A DNA stretch of 64,000 nt from an uncultured Odoribacter sp. (GTDB lineage: Bacteria > Bacteroidota > Bacteroidia > Bacteroidales > Marinifilaceae). The notes below the pieces were generated by a model. That model made no database searches, was not told the origin of the DNA, and saw nothing but the letters and a program-made list of their open reading frames with translations. The stretch is taken from NCBI GenBank assembly GCA_900541415.1, contig UQJP01000022.1:9974-73973 (forward strand), written 5' to 3'. Below, piece by piece: positions 54,595-62,967 of this stretch (position 1 is its first letter; each line of letters starts with the position of its first letter). A program made the position numbers and the translations under genes.

Positions 54595-54870
54595 CTATTT
54601 CTTAATATAACGAGTTGAGAATCCTGCTATAAATATAGCTCCTAATATAACTATTGGGAAAGACATAATCATAGCATTTTTACTCGAGTAGTTTAGAATA
54701 ATTAAAAATATACCTAACGAACAAAAAGAGATTAAAAGAAAATTTGATAATCTTTTCTTATCCATTTTAGATTTATCTTTTTCTGATAATGTACTCAACA
54801 GTTGAGGATAAAATTTTAGTAATATCCCAGCTAATAGCAATATAATCCCCATTATTAATGTTGTCATCAC
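54595..54870 (-). CDS. Small DUF3784-like membrane protein
   Basis: 91 residues with three membrane segments (about 3-18, 46-62, 68-85) and the KSKMDKKRLSNF stretch between the first two, resembling DUF3784 proteins better known from Firmicutes. The gene is clearly more A/T-rich than its neighbours and lies directly after tRNA-Gly, so acquisition by transfer is possible. Function unknown. Confidence 0.6.
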   Translation of the reverse strand: MMTTLIMGIILLLAGILLKFYPQLLSTLSEKDKSKMDKKRLSNFLLISFCSLGIFLIILNYSSKNAMIMSFPIVILGAIFIAGFSTRYIKK

Positions 54871-55220
54871 ACTTCTGAATTAATTATAATTACAAATATA
54901 ATAAATAATTGAGTATCTACAGATTCACATCTTACCCCTACTCCAACCAGGAAATATGATGGTGTGTAATACAAGGTGAAAAAGGCATAAACGAGGGTGT
55001 TTTGGAGTATTTAGGTAGTAGCACAACAGGAAATGGGGTAACCTAACAATTTCTTACAAAATGACATTTCTCTATTAATTATCAGCGCATTACATCACAT
55101 AAAAATAATTTTAAGAAATTGCAAATATCCTTTTATTCAACGGAATCCCCAAAATAAGAATCAGGAATAAGCGGTTTTCCATTTATACCCCCTACTTCGT
55201 CTCCCCCGAAACAACCGAAA
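54871..55220. other. Gene-free A/T-rich stretch after the DUF3784-like gene
   Basis: 350 bp without a recognisable frame on either strand. The first part (54871-54930) presumably carries the minus-strand promoter of the DUF3784-like gene. I looked for a repeat of the tRNA-Gly 3' end that would mark an att site and found none. Confidence 0.5.
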
Positions 55221-56180
55221 TCAAAGTGTTCCGATAATTTCACGCTGTTTTTCAAAGAAAAGAATCCGCTGCAATTCTCCGCTTCCGGAAATCATGGTGG
55301 AAAACTTTTTCAACGACTGAATCCACTCTTTCAGGCTACAAAACGCATCGTAATCCTGTGTTGTGATAGAATTAATGGCATACACACGAATCATGCTGAA
55401 TTGCAGGGAGTTTGTCTCAATATAACTGTAAGTAGCCTCAAAATTAATATTGGAAATATAAATACGCACATCATTATCGAACTCCGACTTACCTTTAGCG
55501 GCCAATTCTTCCAGTTCACCCGTCAATTTCAAGAGGTCTTCCTTAATCTGTTCTTTGTTATCGTTTGAAATCAGACGGACATCGGCAAAATATCGTATAT
55601 CATTGACCATGTGCTGAAAAATCATGCAATCCCAGATATAATCCGTGGAACGGACATACTGTGCCAGGTTGGTAAACTCTTTTTGTTTGTCGACTAATTT
55701 TTGGGGAACTTCCAGTTCGTCAAAATGAGTGCATGGAATGTTCTCATTTTGATACATCCATTTAAACAGACGGAATTTCGACAAAATATCGTGTTTAAGA
55801 TACAGCGTCTGCGGAATAATATTGGAAGACGTTCCCATTTCAGAAGTAGGATCATCTTTCAGGAGTTGAAAAATCCTGACATATTTATCGATAATGGAAT
55901 AATAGGAATCAAACGGATTATCGTGGTGCACAACGTTCATGTCAAAAACAGCGGTGTTGTTGAAGCTGACCCCCACGATCCTATCGAGAGAGATACCGAT
56001 CTTTCTCGATATAATAGAAGCTTCCGACAAAGTGAAAGGCACTTCGCCACGCAAACGGCGGTAAACGGCTTCTTTTCCTAAAAACAAAATATCCATAAGG
56101 GTTTTAGCCAAACTGGCTTTAGGAGGGAGCTTTTTTCTGACCGTTTCAATCAGGGTTGTATTTATTGTATTTGCAATCAT
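55221..56180 (-). CDS. Helix-turn-helix protein with a large unassigned C-terminal domain
   Basis: 319 residues. The first 70 resemble a lambda-repressor-like HTH (SLAKTLMDILFLGKEAVYRRL, described in part; then TLSEASIISRKIGISLDRIVG). The remaining 250 residues are helix-rich with no family I can name. A transcription regulator with a sensory domain is likely. It is a single gene on the minus strand between the tRNA region and the ferredoxin-nitroreductase gene; a link to the fimbrial operon further on is only a guess from position. Confidence 0.7.
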   Translation of the reverse strand: MIANTINTTLIETVRKKLPPKASLAKTLMDILFLGKEAVYRRLRGEVPFTLSEASIISRKIGISLDRIVGVSFNNTAVFDMNVVHHDNPFDSYYSIIDKYVRIFQLLKDDPTSEMGTSSNIIPQTLYLKHDILSKFRLFKWMYQNENIPCTHFDELEVPQKLVDKQKEFTNLAQYVRSTDYIWDCMIFQHMVNDIRYFADVRLISNDNKEQIKEDLLKLTGELEELAAKGKSEFDNDVRIYISNINFEATYSYIETNSLQFSMIRVYAINSITTQDYDAFCSLKEWIQSLKKFSTMISGSGELQRILFFEKQREIIGTL

Positions 56181-56510
56181 ATTCTTTGTATAGACTTATT
56201 TATACCTATTAAACATATTTTGAAAGAAGTTTGTTTCGAAAATCGCAATTATTATTTACAAAGAAAGATGAAAAGGGAAGTTTCCCATTCCCCGTACTCG
56301 ACCAGCCCCGATAGCCTGATCCCCAAAAATTCACGAAACACGAGTGGGATGAAAAGCTAAAAAGAAAACCTTGCCCCGGAATTTATTCATAAAACAACCT
56401 TTATCTTTAGAGGTTTACATCGACCTGTCACAAATATCCCCGCCAACTCATTCAAACGAATAGAATCGGCGGGGACAATACATTTTCAGGGATATAATCT
56501 ATACAATCCT
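56181..56510. other. Intergenic stretch with a GC-rich hairpin
   Basis: 330 bp between the HTH gene and the nitroreductase gene, without coding signs. It contains an 8-bp inverted repeat TCCCCGCC / GGCGGGGA (56437-56444, 56468-56475) around a 23-nt loop, 36 bp after the nitroreductase stop on the minus strand. It lacks a clear T-run, so it may be a poor terminator or an mRNA-stabilising hairpin. The left end should hold the HTH gene promoter. Confidence 0.4.
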
Positions 56511-57374
56511 TTACATCCGGTTCACTTCTATATCCTTTTTATCGATATAATTCGGAAACTCAAAAGCCGGCATTCCCAAAGCCATTCCGGCATGGATTTT
56601 TCCTTGTATTCCTAAAATTTTAGCCAGTTTTCCCTGTTTATCCTGATGAATTGCCGAGCAAACAAATCCGGTATAAAATTGGCTTACTCCCAGGCTTTCA
56701 GCCATAAGAGAACCGTTTTGATAAGCCAAATTAGCATCCTGGCAACCGAAACGGCTATTTCCCGGAGTATGGATCAGGATCAATGCGGTTGCATTCCGCA
56801 AGATCAAATCATTCCCCTTTGCATATTCGGAAATTAAACGGTTGAATACAGGTAAATAGTCATATAATTCCGGGGCGATAGGTTTCACGATAAGCTTCAC
56901 AACCGGATTACTCAACCTTTTAACAATAGAAGCAAATACCCCGATTGTAAAATCACTCACCTGCCGTAATTTTTCAGGATTTGTCACCAATGTGAACCCG
57001 ACATTCTGCCGATTGCTTGCCGTAGGTGCCCGGTGGGCAGCCTCCAAGATTTGTTCCAGCAATTCCGGGGGAACCGAAGCCCGCGAAAAAGCCCGGTTCG
57101 AACGCCTGGCCTTACACAAAAGCATCATTTGTTCAGGTGTAGGCAAAGATTTCCGATCAACAGGATGCACTTTTTCTTCCGGAAATTCAGAATGAAGCAC
57201 CGAAGCCGTAGGGCAGGCCGCAACACAATGCCCGCATACGATGCAGGATTTCACATTATGTATCTCCACTGCCTTTCCGGCAGCTTCCTGACGGAAAATT
57301 TTCGACGGGCACACCCGCACACATCTGCCACATTTGATACAACTGGCCTCCTCAATCTTTAACGTAACATTCAT
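56511..57374 (-). CDS. Ferredoxin-nitroreductase fusion protein
   Basis: 287 residues: two 4Fe-4S clusters at the N-terminus (Cys12, 15, 18, 22 and Cys44, 47, 50, 54), then an FMN-dependent nitroreductase fold (about 85-287) with RRSNRAF and AHRAPTASNRQN FMN-site motifs. Known fusions of this type take low-potential electrons to reduce nitro or other small substrates in anaerobes; the physiological substrate is unknown. Single gene, 173 bp downstream of the fimbrial operon on the same strand. Confidence 0.92.
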   Translation of the reverse strand: MNVTLKIEEASCIKCGRCVRVCPSKIFRQEAAGKAVEIHNVKSCIVCGHCVAACPTASVLHSEFPEEKVHPVDRKSLPTPEQMMLLCKARRSNRAFSRASVPPELLEQILEAAHRAPTASNRQNVGFTLVTNPEKLRQVSDFTIGVFASIVKRLSNPVVKLIVKPIAPELYDYLPVFNRLISEYAKGNDLILRNATALILIHTPGNSRFGCQDANLAYQNGSLMAESLGVSQFYTGFVCSAIHQDKQGKLAKILGIQGKIHAGMALGMPAFEFPNYIDKKDIEVNRM

Positions 57375-57547
57375 TATTATAAAGTGTTATATTTTCACAA
57401 TATCATGCACATATCGTTCAGCAAGTTATGAAAAAATAATAACAATAAAGCCGTAAAATCCTCTAAAACGACCTGCTTTACAAAGCTTTTCTCTTTCCTG
57501 TATAATCGTCCGTAAAATAAAATAATCTATGTTCTGTTTTTACAAAT

Positions 57548-58630
57548 CTATTCCGGCTCAACTTCCACTACCTTTTCTTTTATTGTATAATAAATCTCGT
57601 AAACCACTTTACGCAATTGCGGGAAAAAATGGGTTTTGATGTAATTAAATTGTGGAAATTTACGTAAATCCGCTTCCCGCTGCCCCGGATTACCGACATC
57701 GTGAATCGTATTCAAAAGCGCCTCTTTATTCGGCAGTGAAGAATTTTCTATTAAACCAGCTAACCCTTCCCAATCTTCCGTCACAAATTTCGTTTCCACC
57801 AAATCGGGGGAAATATCTTCATATCGAATCAGGTAATTACGAACAAACCCGGCCCTCAGCCTCGCCAGCTCTTCGTTATAGGCCAAAGTACCCTCCGGTG
57901 AACACATTCCGGTAATGACAATCTGGCTGACACGGGCGGAAGTATCGGTCAGGACACGATGCATCAGCGATAACATCGAATCGAGTTGTTGTTGATTATT
58001 ATATAAGGTCGGATCTATCCTGAAATCATTCACAGGATAATAAAAATAAGCACTCCCCATCTCCTTTTTCTTCACTTCCTTCTCGACATACTTCACCAAA
58101 ACCGGTCCCGGCATCACAGGCATATAAAATACCCCTCCGGCAAGTTCCTGAGTATATAGTAACGTTTGCTGCCCACAAGCCTCCAACATGATTTTAGCTT
58201 CCAACTTTGCATTCGGCATCCATAATTCAAACGGAATCCGCTCTCCCAATCCGATACCTATACTGTCCCCATGAGTCACTACTTCCAAAGCCTCCGGATA
58301 ATCGGGCTCTTTATTGTCAAGCGTTTGCTTCCGGATCTCCATACGGTCATAATTTTTCCCGGTAACCACCAATGGAGTCAGCAAATATTCATGCCCGGGT
58401 GCAACCAGGCGGGGAGAATAAACCAGACGGGCACAGGATGGCACATATCCGCGGGGAATATGCAACGTATAATTCACCGGAATCACATACGGATCGGCTT
58501 TCGTATCCACAGCTAAAAAAAGTTTTTCCGGTATTGTCGTCAATTGCGGTTTCTTTTCCACCCTTTTCAATCCGCCACAAGCTTGCAATATCAAAAAACA
58601 AATACATACTATACAATATATACGCTTCAT
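57548..58630 (-). CDS. DUF3868/OmpA-like lipoprotein of the fimbrial locus
   Basis: 360 residues with a lipoprotein signal (Cys18, lipobox ILQAC). The first part (about 30-180) is a beta-rich DUF3868-type domain; the C-terminal part (about 190-340) has an OmpA-like fold (VITGMCSPEGTLAYNEELARLRA), which normally binds peptidoglycan. Proteins of this kind occur in Mfa/Fim fimbrial loci of Bacteroidales. Last gene of the operon, 30 bp after DUF3575; probably anchors or aids assembly at the outer membrane. Confidence 0.82.
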   Translation of the reverse strand: MKRIYCIVCICFLILQACGGLKRVEKKPQLTTIPEKLFLAVDTKADPYVIPVNYTLHIPRGYVPSCARLVYSPRLVAPGHEYLLTPLVVTGKNYDRMEIRKQTLDNKEPDYPEALEVVTHGDSIGIGLGERIPFELWMPNAKLEAKIMLEACGQQTLLYTQELAGGVFYMPVMPGPVLVKYVEKEVKKKEMGSAYFYYPVNDFRIDPTLYNNQQQLDSMLSLMHRVLTDTSARVSQIVITGMCSPEGTLAYNEELARLRAGFVRNYLIRYEDISPDLVETKFVTEDWEGLAGLIENSSLPNKEALLNTIHDVGNPGQREADLRKFPQFNYIKTHFFPQLRKVVYEIYYTIKEKVVEVEPE

Positions 58631-58660
58631 ATCATATCGTTTTAAATCCCTGATTCCATA

Positions 58661-59191
58661 CTACCGGAAAAAATACATAAAACTAACACTTAACTTCGTC
58701 GGACCTACATAGTTTTTATGGTCGGACTCCACAAACCTTCCGCATTTATTCCGTATATATTTATCGAAGCTCAGATAAGCATACCCCAATCCGATCTCTG
58801 TTTCCAAATTCCAATGTTTACCGATAATCCACTGGTACCCGTAAGAAACACCCGCTCCAGCCAGCCAACCGTCATAACGGTATTTTTTCAAACCACCGTT
58901 ATATTTACCATAATGACCATGCAATCCGAAAAAGTGCCCTGCAAAACGCTGGCAGGTCCAGAAACGCCATTCCGGCTGAATCGTCCAGTTCATGATCTTC
59001 TTGTTATCATGAAACGTGAAGGGATTATATGTACCCGTCAGGTCTATCGTCATTTTCGGAGCAATTCCTACCTCCGCTCCCAGGTTCAGAGTCGTCGTCG
59101 CCCAATAAGCGACATTCGTTTTTAAAGCAAAATCCTGCCCGAACGCTGTCATAGCGAACAATAATAGCACTGTGATCCAAACACTCTTCAT
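58661..59191 (-). CDS. DUF3575 outer-membrane protein of the fimbrial locus
   Basis: 176 residues with a signal peptide (cut near AFGQ) and a small beta-barrel-like body: alternating aromatic strands and a final FMYFFR. It matches DUF3575, found next to DUF3868 proteins in fimbrial loci of Bacteroidales. 23 bp after the 501-residue protein gene. It may form a barrel helping secretion or anchoring; that is inference. Confidence 0.85.
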   Translation of the reverse strand: MKSVWITVLLLFAMTAFGQDFALKTNVAYWATTTLNLGAEVGIAPKMTIDLTGTYNPFTFHDNKKIMNWTIQPEWRFWTCQRFAGHFFGLHGHYGKYNGGLKKYRYDGWLAGAGVSYGYQWIIGKHWNLETEIGLGYAYLSFDKYIRNKCGRFVESDHKNYVGPTKLSVSFMYFFR

Positions 59192-59214
59192 AAAGCGGCA
59201 ATATTTTAATATAA

Positions 59215-60720
59215 CTAATAGGCTGTCGGGGTATTCCAGCTCCCGGTCAATGACAGATTATCCACTCCCAACAACGGTAAATTCAAAGGTGTAGTAATCG
59301 TAATGTTTTTAATCGGACTCAAAACTAAATTCAGGATTGTTCCCAAAATCGGAATTCCGCCCAATATTCCGTCGATATTAGCAATCTGTCCTAACTGTAC
59401 GCTAACCGACAACGAATGGTTACCATCGGTCTGCTGGGTATAAGATTTCAATCCAAGATCCAAAAAAGAATAATCGGCTTTATACCTTCTGTTAACCCCC
59501 GGCGTATAAGAAAGAGAATCGGTGACATCTACGAAAACACCGTCCAGAATCAATGAATTATCGATCACTCCGTTCCACAACAACCCACTGACCAGCCCCT
59601 GTTTAACCACATGAATTTTCTGTATATCGAACAGCCCTGAAAAACCTTTTATATAAAGGCATTTTTGGGACAGAAACTGATCGGAAGAAAAATCATACCG
59701 GAACTGATTCACTCCGGTATATTTCGACTGAACCGTTAAATTAAAATCAATGGATTTGGGAAAATCTTTAATACTCACAATCGCCGAATAAGCATCCAGA
59801 GACTCCCACGGATTCAATAAAGCCCCCAGCACTCCCAACAAACCTTCCTGATTTTCGTTTGCAGCCAACGCTGTCCCGATCTGATCGACTAACTTTTGTA
59901 AAAAAAGAGTATACAACGCATCCGTTACAGGCTGAACTAATTTTTCAACAATAGGATTAACCACCGCATCAATGCCTCCCAGCGCATTGAGCACGATGCC
60001 CGAAACATTTTGTCCCACAACCGTTTTAATCTGACTTGTCAGTAATCCCCGGGCTGTCGTTTGCAAAATATTCCGGTAACCCACCTGAGTCACAATATTA
60101 TTCACCAGCTGATTCAAGGCCGTTTGGGCATCAACCAGGTTCCGGTGGACATTTTCAAACCCAATGATACGTTGCAATAAAATCGACGGATTAGGATTCG
60201 TATCACTAAAATTCGCTTTCGCTAAATAATACTCCGTACGACTTGTAAACTCCGCAGGCGGAAGAAGAATCCGGGCACTGCTATAATTTACGGTATAATT
60301 CTGTAATACTTCACTATAATTCACGGAAGAACCCGGAATAGCATAAGGGAAAAGAGATTTTTCCACATTTCCCAAGAAAACGGCTATATATGAACCGCGC
60401 GGAAGAGTATCGCGCACCACACCCAAAGGCCATACGGCAGTTGTTCCGGGTGCTAAAATGACTCTGGTTTTCACAAATTCTCCCGTAGATTTATATACAA
60501 TGTAACGAACGTGCTGTACCCGGTTGTCACTCCCGCTCACCGCGGCACGGGTTTCCGGCAAACCGTTCGAGAAAGAAACAACAAAACAATCTTCCGGCAC
60601 AGCCTGTCCCGATTCTTCGGGATATTGCAAAGGAGGTGAAAAGTTTTCCTCATCGGCAGATTTATCGCATCCGGCCAGCACAAATAAAGCCAACAGCCCA
60701 TATATATAATAAAGTTTCAT
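59215..60720 (-). CDS. Fimbrillin-like lipoprotein with a long helical insert
   Basis: 501 residues, lipoprotein signal with Cys18 (LALFVLAGC). The N-terminal part carries FimA/Mfa-type elements (ETRAAVSGSDNRVQHVRYIVY), and the end is beta-rich. Between about 185 and 300 lies a stretch of Val/Leu/Ala-rich amphipathic helices (IVEKLVQPVTDALYTLFLQK and others) not usual for fimbrillins. It is 16 bp after the preceding fimbrillin-like gene. Probably an accessory or tip protein. Confidence 0.7.
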   Translation of the reverse strand: MKLYYIYGLLALFVLAGCDKSADEENFSPPLQYPEESGQAVPEDCFVVSFSNGLPETRAAVSGSDNRVQHVRYIVYKSTGEFVKTRVILAPGTTAVWPLGVVRDTLPRGSYIAVFLGNVEKSLFPYAIPGSSVNYSEVLQNYTVNYSSARILLPPAEFTSRTEYYLAKANFSDTNPNPSILLQRIIGFENVHRNLVDAQTALNQLVNNIVTQVGYRNILQTTARGLLTSQIKTVVGQNVSGIVLNALGGIDAVVNPIVEKLVQPVTDALYTLFLQKLVDQIGTALAANENQEGLLGVLGALLNPWESLDAYSAIVSIKDFPKSIDFNLTVQSKYTGVNQFRYDFSSDQFLSQKCLYIKGFSGLFDIQKIHVVKQGLVSGLLWNGVIDNSLILDGVFVDVTDSLSYTPGVNRRYKADYSFLDLGLKSYTQQTDGNHSLSVSVQLGQIANIDGILGGIPILGTILNLVLSPIKNITITTPLNLPLLGVDNLSLTGSWNTPTAY

Positions 60721-60735
60721 GCTCCTTGTTATTAA

Positions 60736-61764
60736 TTAATTTATACCATCCCAGGCATCATCATCCAGATTGATTGTCCTGCTGATTTCAAAGCCGATAT
60801 TAATCCGGCTATAATCACCGGTAATATTCACCGTTCCGTTCGGTAATAAAATAACACTATTCCCCACCGAAACCTCCGAATCGGGAACATTGATCGTATA
60901 AGTTTCCGTCGTCGAATCATATTCCACAATCAGGTAATATTTCGATTTATTCGCATTCAATGTCGGAAGTAATATTGTCGTAAAAGTTACCCCCCCGGAT
61001 ACAGGAATAAGTTTCCCGATCACCCGGCTATCCGGACTGTCCGAAGTCTGGACAGCAACAGCCAGCGTATCGTTTACCTGTACGGATTTCACTAATTTCT
61101 CTGCCGTTAAAGTCATAGATTTCACATATCCCGGAACATTGGTAACCGAAACGTTTAAACTGCTGACAAACCGTTTCAACTGTCCGCTCAGGCTGATGTT
61201 CGTAGTTTCTCCCGGCGTAAACACCGTCCCGATCGAAGCGCCGTTTTGCGAAGCCGTTAAAAAGCAAGTGAAAAATTCAGGTACCTGTACGGAAGATTTC
61301 GGCGCAAATAAAAAATTCGCCAGACTTGCGGGACTTGGCTGCGTAGCCAGCTCGACCAAATTAGAAATACTATTGGGAGAATAATAATCATAATCACTCT
61401 GCCTATAACCGATCACCAAAACTTTATATGTAAAAGATTTAGCCAAGCCAAGCGTAAGGGACGACACCGGAAAAGCACTCACCTCCCACTGGTGTGCAAA
61501 ATTCCAGGCCGGAACAAAATTATCGGCCCGGTTATCCGGTAAAGCTGTATTTATCTTCTGAAAAGGCAATACTAATATTCTGTTTACCGGAGAAGCAGCA
61601 CTTCTCGTTCCGGACAATTCTCCGAGAGCAGCGGCTCTTCCTACGGTGATCTCGATCGGAACAAGATCATCCGCCAGCAATTCCGGAATCTCCGGCTGGG
61701 AACAGGCAAATAAAAACATGACTGTGATTCCCAATACCCCCATACATCGTATCGCTTTTTTCAT
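60736..61764 (-). CDS. Second fimbrillin-like lipoprotein
   Basis: 342 residues from ATG 61764 (the frame is open to 61821); lipoprotein signal with Cys21 (MFLFAC). Beta-rich with the Bacteroidales fimbrillin layout: N-terminal half with FAHQWEVSAFPVSSLTLGL and FTYKVLVIGYR, C-terminal half with repeated short strands. It lies after the intrinsic terminator that follows the FimA-like gene, so it is probably expressed less. Accessory subunit most likely. Confidence 0.75.
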   Translation of the reverse strand: MKKAIRCMGVLGITVMFLFACSQPEIPELLADDLVPIEITVGRAAALGELSGTRSAASPVNRILVLPFQKINTALPDNRADNFVPAWNFAHQWEVSAFPVSSLTLGLAKSFTYKVLVIGYRQSDYDYYSPNSISNLVELATQPSPASLANFLFAPKSSVQVPEFFTCFLTASQNGASIGTVFTPGETTNISLSGQLKRFVSSLNVSVTNVPGYVKSMTLTAEKLVKSVQVNDTLAVAVQTSDSPDSRVIGKLIPVSGGVTFTTILLPTLNANKSKYYLIVEYDSTTETYTINVPDSEVSVGNSVILLPNGTVNITGDYSRINIGFEISRTINLDDDAWDGIN

Positions 61765-61823
61765 ACTTTGAATATTAATATATCTCCATAAACACAATAT
61801 CATCCACCCCAACCGTTTCAAGG

Positions 61824-61862
61824 TAAAAATTTCCGGAATACTTCAGAAAGAGTATTCCGGAA
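61824..61862 (-). terminator. Intrinsic terminator inside the fimbrial operon
   Basis: On the minus strand a 12-bp perfect stem TTCCGGAATACT / AGTATTCCGGAA (61851-61862, 61831-61842), 8-nt loop, followed by ATTTTT. It lies 14 bp after the fimbrillin stop and 60 bp before the next gene. Confidence 0.88.
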
Positions 61863-61876
61863 TCCGAATGTCCAAC

Positions 61877-62953
61877 TTATTGTATTACTAAATTATGAAT
61901 TGTGTTCCAACTCGGATCGATCGAAAGGACAATAACCTGGTCTTTTAATAAATCTACGGCAGAATCATCGTCCCCGGTATCAGGCGTACCACCTCCGGTA
62001 GTGTCACCTTTGTTGACTTTTCTACCCAATGAATAAAAATGATTGGCAGTAATATTCAGTGTAGAACTTGCTCCATCAACAACAGTCCATGTTTTTAAAG
62101 GATTATTGTTAGCGTCATACAACCCTAAAGTCATCGTTACAGTCCCGACAGGCAACAAAAATCTACCGTAAAGCTGGGAATTAGCCAACTTCACCACTCC
62201 CTGTGCCGTCAGGTCGTTCCCGGAATAAACCCCTGTCGAGGTTACGGATTGACCGGACAAGTCCGCATCGATGATACGAAAAGCCGAACCAGTTGGATTC
62301 ATCCCGACACCATTGGCTAAACCCACCTGAGTGTCTGCATTAGAAACAATGAGGCGTAAATACTTCACCGTTGTATTATTCAAGTTAGCAGGAACATTTT
62401 TAAAATACCCCAATACTCCGGCAACCTTGCGGGTCATTTGCATACTGACCCGCACCCCTTCCGATGTGACCATAGCCGCTTGTAATCCGGCAAAAATTTC
62501 CGACTCATTTCCCGGTGCTGTAATGGTCGCCACCATATCCCCGATTTTTGTTACCCCGACAGCAGGAGCCGTCAGCGTATAATTATCGGTGGCTTCTTGT
62601 CCCACCACCAAAAACTCATAATCTCCGGCAGACAACTTATCATTATCGGGCACGGTAAAACGCATAAAGGTACTGCCTTTGGTCCAACCCGGAACATTAT
62701 ACGTTTTCAGATAAACATAGTCAGATCCACTATTCTGAAACACATAAATATTCACTCTCTCCACCTCCTGTATCGCCTCCTGGCTATATAATGGCCGATT
62801 ACGCGCCAAAACTCCGTCTGTCGGCTCATTCACCGCAAACAATTCGAACATCTGCCCGTTCTCAGGAGCCGGCAAACTGTCTTTCTCATTCGAGCAGCCA
62901 AATATCATCATACTCACAACTGCCAGCAAAATAATTTTTCTCATAGTTTTCAT
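61877..62953 (-). CDS. FimA/Mfa1-like major fimbrillin
   Basis: 358 residues from ATG 62953; ATG 62971 overlaps the preceding stop (ATGA) and remains possible. Lipoprotein signal with Cys20 (SMMIFGC). After it come ERVNIYVFQNSG, ARNRPLYSQEA and MTRKVAGVLGYFKNV, typical of N-terminal fimbrillin domains; the Arg in ARNRP could be a gingipain-like maturation site. The C-terminal tail (after a Gly/Thr/Asp-rich linker near 320) may be the donor strand. Position before a terminator suggests that it is the main subunit. Confidence 0.8.
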   Translation of the reverse strand: MKTMRKIILLAVVSMMIFGCSNEKDSLPAPENGQMFELFAVNEPTDGVLARNRPLYSQEAIQEVERVNIYVFQNSGSDYVYLKTYNVPGWTKGSTFMRFTVPDNDKLSAGDYEFLVVGQEATDNYTLTAPAVGVTKIGDMVATITAPGNESEIFAGLQAAMVTSEGVRVSMQMTRKVAGVLGYFKNVPANLNNTTVKYLRLIVSNADTQVGLANGVGMNPTGSAFRIIDADLSGQSVTSTGVYSGNDLTAQGVVKLANSQLYGRFLLPVGTVTMTLGLYDANNNPLKTWTVVDGASSTLNITANHFYSLGRKVNKGDTTGGGTPDTGDDDSAVDLLKDQVIVLSIDPSWNTIHNLVIQ

Positions 62954-62967
62954 CCAATTTAGTTTAA

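Noticed and set aside
56437..56475. GC-rich inverted repeat as terminator of the nitroreductase gene
   Set aside because: Loop of 23 nt and no T-run; kept only as a hairpin in the intergenic entry.
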